This document shows positions 28,044 to 35,218 of a stretch of 64,000 nucleotides of DNA, piece by piece. Each line of letters begins with the position of its first letter. The first letter of the stretch is position 1. The position numbers were made by a program, and so were the translations under genes. The notes beneath the pieces were generated by a model. The model ran no database searches. It saw nothing but the letters and a program-made list of their open reading frames with translations, and had not been told where the DNA came from. This stretch comes from Ruegeria atlantica (GTDB lineage: Bacteria; Pseudomonadota; Alphaproteobacteria; Rhodobacterales; Rhodobacteraceae), in the NCBI GenBank assembly GCA_013032095.1, contig WQBJ01000004.1, forward strand, positions 124,001 to 188,000, given 5' to 3'.

Positions 28044-29242
28044 AGCCGGTAGAACACGGCTTTGAGGTATCCGCTTTCGGCCAATTGCGGCAGTTGCGGG
28101 TGGTCCGGTCCGGCGAACCCTGTGTGGATCAGTTGAGCTTGCCGCCCTGCCCGGCCGATGCCGCGCGAAGACGCATCGCGGAAGCGCCCCAGATCGGCGG
28201 CGTGAGAGCAAGAGCACAAGCCCAGATAGCCGCCCGACTTTACTAAAGGAGCCGCCAACCGCGCGACACGTTCATAGGCTCGCAATCCTGCGTCTAACGC
28301 TTGTTTCGAAGGCGCAAAGGCTGGTGGGTCACAGACAACGACATTGAACTGAGCGCCTTCGTCACCCAGCTGGGTCAGCACATCGAACGCGTCGCCCTGC
28401 CGGGTTTGGAACCTGTCGGCAAAGCCCGATGCCCGCGCGCCTTCACTGGCCAATTCCAGTGCGGCTGCCGAGCCATCGACAGACAACGCCTTTGTCGCGC
28501 CACCGGCCAGCATCGCCAGACCGAACCCACCTACATGGCTGAACACATCCAACACTTGCGCGTCCGTGTGGACGAGTCGCGCAGCAAAGGCGTGGTTTGG
28601 GCGTTGGTCGTAAAATAGGCCGGTTTTCTGGCCGCCGGTCAGATCTGCCATATAGGTCGCACCGTTCATCGGCACCGGCAATGGCGCGTCCGGGGCCATG
28701 CCGCGGAGCGTCTGGTTCGCGTCATCCAGCCCCTCCAACCCCCGAGTCCGGCCCGAGGCGTTTTTCAATACGGTTGTTACGCCAGTAACGGCAACCAAGG
28801 CGTCGGTTAATACTTCCAGATGCGCCTCAGCCCAGGCGGCGTTGGGCTGGATCACACAGGCGTCTCCGAACCGGTCGATGATCACGCCGGGAAAGCCATC
28901 AGCCTCGGCATGGATCAGGCGGTAGTAAGGCGCGTCGAACAGACGCTCGCGCATCTCAAGCGCACGGCGCAGGCGGGTTTGGAACCACCCGGCGTTCAGT
29001 TCCGCGTCAAGGTTTCGATCCAGCACACGGCACATGATCTTTGACTCGGGGTTTACTGCAACCAGAGCGATGGGCGCGCGTTTGTCGTCCTCAAGCACGG
29101 CCAGTGCGCCGGCCGGTATCTTTCGGGTGCGGCGGTCGGCGACGATGTCATTGGCGTAGACCCAAGGGAAGCCATGACGCAGGCCGCGCGCGTTGGCTTT
29201 GGGTTTCAGACGAATACGGGGACGGTCGGAGGCTTGGGTCAT
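28040..29242 (-). CDS. Class I SAM-dependent rRNA methyltransferase (RlmI-like)
   Basis: 400 aa. An N-terminal PUA-like domain (IRLKPKANARGLRHGFPWVYANDI) and a central EEHEE-type segment precede a Rossmann methyltransferase (VLDVFSHVGGFGLAML, FNVVVCDPPAFAPSK, GLCSCSHA). This is the RlmI/RlmK-like m5C-23S rRNA methyltransferase group. The ATG at 29242 is chosen; the frame extension upstream has no similarity. The target nucleotide cannot be told from sequence. Confidence 0.85.
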   Translation of the reverse strand: MTQASDRPRIRLKPKANARGLRHGFPWVYANDIVADRRTRKIPAGALAVLEDDKRAPIALVAVNPESKIMCRVLDRNLDAELNAGWFQTRLRRALEMRERLFDAPYYRLIHAEADGFPGVIIDRFGDACVIQPNAAWAEAHLEVLTDALVAVTGVTTVLKNASGRTRGLEGLDDANQTLRGMAPDAPLPVPMNGATYMADLTGGQKTGLFYDQRPNHAFAARLVHTDAQVLDVFSHVGGFGLAMLAGGATKALSVDGSAAALELASEGARASGFADRFQTRQGDAFDVLTQLGDEGAQFNVVVCDPPAFAPSKQALDAGLRAYERVARLAAPLVKSGGYLGLCSCSHAADLGRFRDASSRGIGRAGRQAQLIHTGFAGPDHPQLPQLAESGYLKAVFYRL

Positions 29243-29280
29243 GACGCCCTCATAGTGGCGAACGCGCCGGGGGGAAAGCC

Positions 29281-29553
29281 CTAGCGGGGCCGAGAACGCC
29301 AGCCGCCGCGTCGTTTCGGCGCTTGGGCTGATTGCAACCCTTCGGCCAGCACTTGTGTCATCGGATGATCGGCATTCTGCACGACATATGAAGCATGCAA
29401 GTCCGTCAGGGCCTGCTTTTGATCCTGCTCCGCAGGCAGGCTGAGCGCCCAGTCCAGAAAGATGCTGCGACATTCGGGCAGCGTGATGCCCTCGATCCGA
29501 TAAGCCTCGCGGATCAAGCCCTTGTGATCGTTTGGGTCGTCATTGCGCGGCAT
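29281..29553 (-). CDS. Small conserved hypothetical protein
   Basis: 90 aa, MPRNDDPNDHKGLIREAYRI at the start and an Arg-rich end. No signal peptide or membrane segment. The start at 29553 overlaps the end of glnE by 14 nt, so it is translationally linked to glnE. Not recognised beyond that. Confidence 0.65.
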   Translation of the reverse strand: MPRNDDPNDHKGLIREAYRIEGITLPECRSIFLDWALSLPAEQDQKQALTDLHASYVVQNADHPMTQVLAEGLQSAQAPKRRGGWRSRPR

Positions 29554-32329
29554 CTTTCCCCTCCCCGATGACGCGACCGATGATGTCGGCAGCGGCAGTG
29601 TACTTTTCCTGCAATGCGGCCTGAAGTTGCTCGACCTGTTCGAACCCAGTCGCGCGGCATAGGAACGCCGCACCGCCTTCGCCGATCTTATCAGCCTCGA
29701 TGACCTTACCAGACAGCAGCCGGGCCGCGCATTGCACGGACCAGCATAGATCGTAGCAGTCTTTCAACGTTTGCGCCTGAGCGACGTCCAGCAATTCGGC
29801 AGCGACAGCGCCGTCCAGCCCCGCAGACACATCGCGATGAGTGACACCGGATAGCAGCGCCCCGGTTTCGGCCATCAGCTCGATATCCATCATGCGACCG
29901 GCGCCGTTCTTGGCATCCCAAATCCCCGCCGGAGATTTCGCGGCCGCCAAACGGGCCCGCATTTCAGCCACCTCGCGCAGCACTTTCTGGCGGTCTTCTG
30001 GCTGCGATAGAAACTCGGCACGGAAGGTTTCGATATCCTGCGCCAGTCCTCGATTGCCTGCAACGACATGCGCGCGGGTTAGGGCGAGATGCTCCCACAC
30101 CCAGGCTTCGTTTTGCTGGTAGTTGGTAAAGCTGGCCAAGCTGGTCGCCACCGGCCCCTGATTGCCCGAGGGGCGCAGACGCATATCGACCTCGTAAAGC
30201 CGCCCCTGCGACATCGGCGCGGACAGAGCGGTAATCAGTGCCTGCGTGAACCGGGCGTAGTAGGTGCGCGTGGCGAGAGGTCGCGGACCGTCGGACATGT
30301 CCTGATCCAGCGGATCATAGATCACGATCATATCCAGATCGGATTGTGAATTGATCTGCCCTGCCCCCAGTGAGCCCATGCCCAAAACCGCTGCGCCGCG
30401 ACCTGGTGCAGGTCCGTGTTTCTTTGCAAATTGCTCGGTGACACGTGGCAGGATCGCAGCAATGACGGCATTGGCAAGTTCAGCGTATTGCCGCCCGGCC
30501 TGAAGTCCGTCGATTAAGCCACGCAAATGATGCACGCCGATCCGAAAATGCCACTCCTTGCACCAGCGGCGCGCAAAATCGAGCTGGGTCTCGTAATCCG
30601 CCTCTTGTCCGAGCGCCTGCTCCAATTCCGTCTGCAAGGCCGCCTGCCCCGGCCAGTCGGCGAAAAAACTGCCACCGATCACGGCATCAAAGACGCTGGC
30701 ATTGCGCGACAAGTGTGCCGCCAGAGCGTGCGAGGTGCCTACTATATCTACCAGCAGGTCGATCAGATGTGGGTTGGCTTCGAACAGAGAAAACAGCTGC
30801 ACTCCGGCGGGCAAGCCGGACAGGAACCCATCCAGCGCCAGCAACGCCTCATCCGGTTTCGCGGTTTTCGATAGGCGCGATAGAAGCTCTGGCTTTAGAC
30901 GTTCGAAGATCCGTGCTCCTCGTTGCGAACGCAGGGCCGGATAGGTCGGCCAGCGGGCCAGAACGCTTCGGTCGAAGTCAGCCTCTTTGGCCGGAATGGG
31001 GGTTGAAGAACCGGGGGCAAAGAACCCTTCGGTCAGTTCATGCACCTCAGTCAAACGTCGGGTCAGGTCGACGGTCAGTTCGGCGCTGTCGATCCCCATC
31101 AGACAGGCGACCCTTTCGATCCCGTCAGGCGACTGTGGCACCTTGTGAGTTTGCGAATCATGAACCATCTGAATGCGGTGTTCGACCTCACGGTGGGCAC
31201 GGTAGTGGTCGGTGAGTTTCTCTGCCACGTCTTGTGGTATCCAACCTTTTTCGGCGAGCGCCGACAGACCTGGCACAGTGCCCCGCACACGCAAATCAGG
31301 ATCACGTCCACCCGCAATCAATTGGCGGGTTTGGGTGAAGAACTCGATCTCTCGAATTCCACCCTGCCCCAGTTTCATGTCATGGCCGGGAATGGTCAGC
31401 GCACCACCTGTGCCCTTATTCTCGCGGATGCGAAGGCGCATATCATGGGCGTCCTGAATGGCGGCAAAATCCAGATGCCGACGCCAGACAAAGGGGCGTA
31501 GCGTATCCAGAAACCGCTGCCCCGCTTTCAAGTCGCCTGCACAGGGACGGGCCTTAATATAAGCTGCTCGTTCCCATGTACGACCTAGGCTTTCATAATA
31601 GCGCTCGGCCGCCTCCGCGGCCATGCAGACCGGCGTCACCGCCGGGTCGGGTCGTAACCGCAGATCGGTGCGGAAGACATAGCCATCGGCGGTTTTGTCG
31701 CTGAGAGTGGCGCAGAAATTGCGTGTTGCCCTCACCATGCCCTGGCGCGCGTCAAAAAAATCTTCGGGGTCAAAGCGGGTTTCGTCGAACAAAACAATCA
31801 AGTCGATGTCCGAACTGTAGTTCAGTTCGTGCGCACCCATCTTGCCCATCGCCAGAATGATCATCCCGGCAGCGGTTTCCACGTCATTCTCAGTCATCCC
31901 CGGCAGCTTTCCACGCCGGATCAGCGCTGCAATCTCGGCCTTTGCGGCAACATCCGCAGCCAAAGCACCAAAATCTGTCAGCGCGGCGGTCACCTTCTCT
32001 AAGGGCCACGCCCCAGCCAGATCAGCCAGAGCCGTCAGTAGCGCCATGCGCCGCTTGGCCTGCCGCAATCCAGGCTTTAGCTGGTCGGGTGACAATGCGC
32101 GAGCTTCGGCCATCACGTTGGCCAACGCCTGATCGGGCTGTTGCAGAGCCTGCGGCAACCACGCGCTTTCACGCTCGATCAGACCTTTCAGATAAGGGCT
32201 GGACCCCGCCGTACCGGCGATCAACTCCCTCTGTTCTGCGGTCAGATCCGATACGCCATTCAGCACTTCATCGCCTAGCGATTTATCAAAAGCGCGCGGA
32301 ACGCGGTGGATGGCAAGCGGGTCGGTCAT
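29540..32329 (-). CDS. glnE: Glutamine synthetase adenylyltransferase/deadenylase
   Basis: A 929-aa bifunctional enzyme that adenylylates and deadenylylates glutamine synthetase in response to PII. It has two nucleotidyltransferase domains with the GSxxxDxD-type motifs: LNYSSDIDLIVLFDE in the N-half and INSQSDLDMIVIYDP in the C-half. Length is near the usual ~950 aa. It starts inside an ATGA overlap with the preceding small gene. Confidence 0.96.
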   Translation of the reverse strand: MTDPLAIHRVPRAFDKSLGDEVLNGVSDLTAEQRELIAGTAGSSPYLKGLIERESAWLPQALQQPDQALANVMAEARALSPDQLKPGLRQAKRRMALLTALADLAGAWPLEKVTAALTDFGALAADVAAKAEIAALIRRGKLPGMTENDVETAAGMIILAMGKMGAHELNYSSDIDLIVLFDETRFDPEDFFDARQGMVRATRNFCATLSDKTADGYVFRTDLRLRPDPAVTPVCMAAEAAERYYESLGRTWERAAYIKARPCAGDLKAGQRFLDTLRPFVWRRHLDFAAIQDAHDMRLRIRENKGTGGALTIPGHDMKLGQGGIREIEFFTQTRQLIAGGRDPDLRVRGTVPGLSALAEKGWIPQDVAEKLTDHYRAHREVEHRIQMVHDSQTHKVPQSPDGIERVACLMGIDSAELTVDLTRRLTEVHELTEGFFAPGSSTPIPAKEADFDRSVLARWPTYPALRSQRGARIFERLKPELLSRLSKTAKPDEALLALDGFLSGLPAGVQLFSLFEANPHLIDLLVDIVGTSHALAAHLSRNASVFDAVIGGSFFADWPGQAALQTELEQALGQEADYETQLDFARRWCKEWHFRIGVHHLRGLIDGLQAGRQYAELANAVIAAILPRVTEQFAKKHGPAPGRGAAVLGMGSLGAGQINSQSDLDMIVIYDPLDQDMSDGPRPLATRTYYARFTQALITALSAPMSQGRLYEVDMRLRPSGNQGPVATSLASFTNYQQNEAWVWEHLALTRAHVVAGNRGLAQDIETFRAEFLSQPEDRQKVLREVAEMRARLAAAKSPAGIWDAKNGAGRMMDIELMAETGALLSGVTHRDVSAGLDGAVAAELLDVAQAQTLKDCYDLCWSVQCAARLLSGKVIEADKIGEGGAAFLCRATGFEQVEQLQAALQEKYTAAADIIGRVIGEGKDAAQ

Positions 32330-32715
32330 TGAGCCTCCAACGGGGTGTCCTGGCTGAAACTATTGATCCAGACGTCGTGGCGTCGCTCCCAAAGGGAAGA
32401 GATCAGCATCGCTTCCCACATCGCGTTTCCGGGCCGCTGATAGTCGGCACGATAGGACAGCAACACGATATCATGGGTCAGAACGCGCAACTGCGTTTCG
32501 CTCAGCTCGTACTGGGCCATCGTCGGCGCATCCGCAAATTGCCCGACATGGTCATCTCGATTAGCAAAGCCAGTGGTGTAGACACCCAGAAAATCCGCGC
32601 TCAACAACGCCCGATCTGCTTGGGGATTACCTTCAACCAACGCGGCCCAGACCTGCTTTTCCAAGTCCAGAATTTCGGTAAGTGACGGGGCGGTTTTTCG
32701 TTCTGTGACGGACAT
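32326..32715 (-). CDS. NTF2/SnoaL-like (DUF4440-type) protein
   Basis: 129 aa with a cone-fold pattern: LDLEKQVWAALVEGNPQADRALLSADFLGVYTTGF, then LLSYRADYQRP and ISSLWERRHDVWINSFSQ. Similar proteins are small-ligand binders or uncharacterised enzymes. It overlaps glnE (ATGA) and is divergent from the DUF2852 gene across an inverted repeat. Confidence 0.65.
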   Translation of the reverse strand: MSVTERKTAPSLTEILDLEKQVWAALVEGNPQADRALLSADFLGVYTTGFANRDDHVGQFADAPTMAQYELSETQLRVLTHDIVLLSYRADYQRPGNAMWEAMLISSLWERRHDVWINSFSQDTPLEAQ

Positions 32716-32772
32716 TTTTGCAAATTGCTTGGTTCACCGGGTGACGTCAACCAGAGTTGGGCGACGCTCTCA

Positions 32773-32849
32773 ATGTAAATCTTTTTCACATCCTCCCCTT
32801 GCAACCAGTGGCACACTCCCCATCTATTCAATGTGAAAACGATTTACAT
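32773..32849. repeat. 19-bp inverted repeat between divergent genes
   Basis: ATGTAAATCTTTTTCACAT (32773-32791) and ATGTGAAAACGATTTACAT (32831-32849) are reverse complements with one mismatch, 39 nt apart. Each arm is also an imperfect palindrome (ATGT..ACAT ends). They lie between the NTF2-like gene (minus) and the DUF2852 gene (plus); the right arm ends 18 nt before the DUF2852 start codon. They may be paired operators or a large stem-loop. Confidence 0.6.
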
Positions 32850-32867
32850 CAAACCCGGAGACCCCAA

Positions 32868-33290
32868 ATGACTGCACTATCCGACACCGCTGTCCCTGAA
32901 AATCCGGGATGGCTGTACCGTATCGAGGCCTGGCTTGACGACAAAGGCAAAGGTGCCTGGATCGCTGTCATGGTCCTTGGTTTCATCTTCTTCTGGCCCG
33001 TGGGCCTGGCTCTTTTGGCCTACATGATCTGGAGCAAACGCATGTTCAGCAAATCCTGCAGCCGTCGCAAAACCTGGCACAGCCACATGAGCGCCATGAA
33101 GCCTTCGGGCAACAGCGCGTTCGACGCCTACAAGGCGGACACGCTGGCGCGGCTGGAACGCGAACAGCAGGACTTCGAGGCCTTCCTGCGCCGACTGCGC
33201 GAAGCCAAGGACAAGGCCGAGTTCGACCAATTCATGGACGAACGCGCCCGCGAAAACCGGGACGAGGCCGAAAACGGCGAACGCGCCTGA
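32868..33290 (+). CDS. DUF2852 membrane protein
   Basis: 140 aa. One strong membrane segment (IAVMVLGFIFFWPVGLALLAYMIW, about residues 31-54) is followed by a basic stretch and a long charged helix (LEREQQDFEAFLRRLREAKDKAEFDQFMDERARE) typical of DUF2852. Function unknown. ATG behind CCGGAGACC. Confidence 0.82.
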   Translation: MTALSDTAVPENPGWLYRIEAWLDDKGKGAWIAVMVLGFIFFWPVGLALLAYMIWSKRMFSKSCSRRKTWHSHMSAMKPSGNSAFDAYKADTLARLEREQQDFEAFLRRLREAKDKAEFDQFMDERARENRDEAENGERA

Positions 33291-33300
33291 TCCTGACTTG

Positions 33301-33325
33301 CCCTGTTCCGGTTTTCGGGACAGGG
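33301..33325 (+). terminator. Hairpin after the DUF2852 gene
   Basis: CCCTGTTCC-GGTTTTC-GGGACAGGG pairs over 9 bp with one G.U. It starts 10 nt after the stop. No U run follows, so terminator activity is uncertain. Confidence 0.45.
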
Positions 33326-33338
33326 TGATTTCGCGAAC

Positions 33339-33352
33339 AATATCCGGATATT
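33339..33352. promoter_or_regulatory. Perfect 14-bp palindrome at the RDD start
   Basis: AATATCCGGATATT is a perfect palindrome ending 5 nt before the RDD-family ATG, so it occupies the normal ribosome-site position. The only SD-like bases (GGAT) are inside it. It could be an operator or affect translation. Confidence 0.4.
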
Positions 33353-33357
33353 ACAAC

Positions 33358-33789
33358 ATGTCTCACCTGCCTGATCCAGACAGCCAGCCCGAGTTCTACC
33401 AGTCGGTGGCGACCAAGCGCTTTGTCGCATGGCTCTTTGATATCGCCTTTATCTCGCTGCTGTGCATCGTGCCGGTTTTCCTGACATTTGGCGCAGGGCT
33501 TTTCTTCCTACCGCTGATCTACGGGGTTATTAGTTTCATCTATCGTGTCGTCACAATTGCCAACGGGTCGGCGACCTTGGGCATGCGCTTCATGGGTATC
33601 GAACTGCGCGATGCCTTCGGTGCCCGACTGGATATGGGTAAGGCCGTGGCCCATACTGCCGGATATTTCATCAGCATGGCCTTCTTTGTGATCCAGATCA
33701 TCTCGGTCATCATGATGTTGACCAGTTCTCGGTGCCAGGGTCTGACAGACACGTTCCTTGGGACGGTGATGATCAACCAACGGGCTTGA
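33358..33789 (+). CDS. RDD-family membrane protein
   Basis: 143 aa. The RDD signature residues are visible (KRFVAWLFDIAFISLL; ATLGMRFMGIELRD). Three to four membrane segments: about 22-48, 49-68 and 98-122. RDD proteins are poorly understood; some act in ion transport. No classical Shine-Dalgarno: a 14-bp palindrome sits there instead. Confidence 0.82.
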   Translation: MSHLPDPDSQPEFYQSVATKRFVAWLFDIAFISLLCIVPVFLTFGAGLFFLPLIYGVISFIYRVVTIANGSATLGMRFMGIELRDAFGARLDMGKAVAHTAGYFISMAFFVIQIISVIMMLTSSRCQGLTDTFLGTVMINQRA

Positions 33790-33866
33790 AAAAATCAACG
33801 TCGTGAATCACTTGGCGGCTTGGGGAACCGTTGTTATCATCCCGTCTCAGGAAGCACGGGACCTTC

Positions 33867-34691
33867 ATGCGACACACGCTGCCAATCGCGCCGCAATTCT
33901 ATGTGACGGCACCCCAGCCCTGCCCTTACCTTGAGGGCAGGATGGAGCGTAAGTTGTTCACGGCCTTGCAGGGCGAAGGTGCAGATCAGCTGAACAATTC
34001 GCTTTCTCAACAAGGGTTTCGTCGGTCTCAAAACGTACTCTACCGCCCCTCATGCACCGATTGCGCAGCCTGTCTGTCGGCCCGCATAAACGTGTCGGCC
34101 TTTCGCCCCAGCAAAAGTCAGAAACGCGCCACCAAACGGAACGCATACCTTCAACGCCGGGCGAATTCGCCTTGGGCCACCGATGAGCAATACGAACTGT
34201 TCCGCCGTTATTTGGATACCCGCCACGCCGATGGCGGCATGGCCGACATGGACGTGTTCGAATTCGCCGCGATGATCGAGGAAACCCCGATCCGTAGCCG
34301 CGTGGTTGAATATATCGATCCTGAAACCGGTGAATTGATTGCCGTCAGCCTGACCGACGTTCTGGATGATGGCCTGAGCATGGTCTACTCGTTCTATGAC
34401 CCGGAACAGCCGCAAAGCTCTCTGGGGACATACATGATCCTCGACCACATCGATATAGCGCGTGAGGCTGGCCTGCCCTACGTCTATCTGGGGTACTGGG
34501 TGCCAGGCAGCCCCAAGATGGGCTACAAAGCGCGGTTCTCTGGCCTCGAAGCCTATATTCATGGTGCTTGGGAACGCATCAACGACCCGTCAGAGTTGAC
34601 AGAGGGCAAACATCACCCCCTTTCCACGGCTCCGATTGCCGAACAGGTTGCCAGTATCCAGCTTCCAGATCGCCGTCCGACCAAAGGCTAG
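33867..34691 (+). CDS. bpt: Aspartate/glutamate leucyltransferase (Bpt/ATE type)
   Basis: A 274-aa aminoacyl-tRNA-protein transferase. [14 protein letters not shown] and the Cys cluster [15 protein letters not shown] match the ATE N-terminal domain; the C-terminal GNAT-like half has [20 protein letters not shown]. Bacterial Bpt adds Leu to N-terminal Asp/Glu, marking proteins for ClpAPS. Annotations of arginyltransferase are also used for this family. Confidence 0.88.
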   Translation: MRHTLPIAPQFYVTAPQPCPYLEGRMERKLFTALQGEGADQLNNSLSQQGFRRSQNVLYRPSCTDCAACLSARINVSAFRPSKSQKRATKRNAYLQRRANSPWATDEQYELFRRYLDTRHADGGMADMDVFEFAAMIEETPIRSRVVEYIDPETGELIAVSLTDVLDDGLSMVYSFYDPEQPQSSLGTYMILDHIDIAREAGLPYVYLGYWVPGSPKMGYKARFSGLEAYIHGAWERINDPSELTEGKHHPLSTAPIAEQVASIQLPDRRPTKG

Positions 34692-34697
34692 CCGACA

Positions 34698-35087
34698 ATG
34701 CGTCAAACCCTTCATGCGGTCACCCTTGTGGTGCCGGACTATGATGCCGCCATCGCATTTTACACCGAAACTCTCAACTTCACACTGACACAGAACATAG
34801 ATCTGGGCGAAGGCAAACGCTGGGTGCTGGTGACTCCTCCGGGATCCGAGAGCGGTTCGCTACTGCTGGCACAGGCCGACGGGCCGGATCAAATCACTGC
34901 TGTAGGCAACCAGACCGGAGGTCGCGTCGGTTTCTTTCTGCAAACCGATGACTTTGAACGCGATCACGCCGCTATGCTCTCCGATGGGGTTCACTTCGAA
35001 GAAGAGCCTAGACACGAAGACTATGGTTGGGTCGCCGTCTGGCGCGACCCGTTCGGTAATCGCTGGGACCTGATCCAGTTTATCTGA
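34698..35087 (+). CDS. VOC-superfamily (glyoxalase-like) protein
   Basis: 129 aa, one vicinal-oxygen-chelate domain with paired beta-alpha-beta units (HAVTLVVPDYDAAIAFYTETLNF and a second half ending AVWRDPFGNRWDLIQF). It starts 6 nt after bpt, likely in one transcript. Substrate unknown. Confidence 0.8.
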   Translation: MRQTLHAVTLVVPDYDAAIAFYTETLNFTLTQNIDLGEGKRWVLVTPPGSESGSLLLAQADGPDQITAVGNQTGGRVGFFLQTDDFERDHAAMLSDGVHFEEEPRHEDYGWVAVWRDPFGNRWDLIQFI

Positions 35088-35093
35088 TCCGAT

Positions 35094-35155
35094 CTTCATC
35101 TGGCCCAAATATCTCGGGGTTGAATTGGCCAATGCTAAGAAGGGGCTGGCCCCTT
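35094..35155 (-). repeat. Intergenic palindromic repeat, copy 2
   Basis: CTTCATCTGGCCCAAATATC and CTCGGGG, then a ~20-nt spacer and the AAGGGGC-TG-GCCCCTT hairpin (35140-35155). It is the inverted, diverged counterpart of 27439-27488. It lies just after the VOC gene stop. Confidence 0.7.
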
Positions 35156-35172
35156 TCCCCAAACAAAAAAGC

Positions 35173-35196
35173 AAAGGGGGCCACGCGGCCCCCTTT
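35173..35196 (-). terminator. Terminator of the TRAP operon
   Basis: A 10-bp perfect stem AAAGGGGGCC-ACGC-GGCCCCCTTT. On the minus strand it is followed by GCTTTTTTGTTT, 22 nt after the dctM stop. It faces the convergent bpt-VOC transcript and may serve both. Confidence 0.85.
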
Positions 35197-35218
35197 TCCT
35201 TTGGATCATATCGAACGA

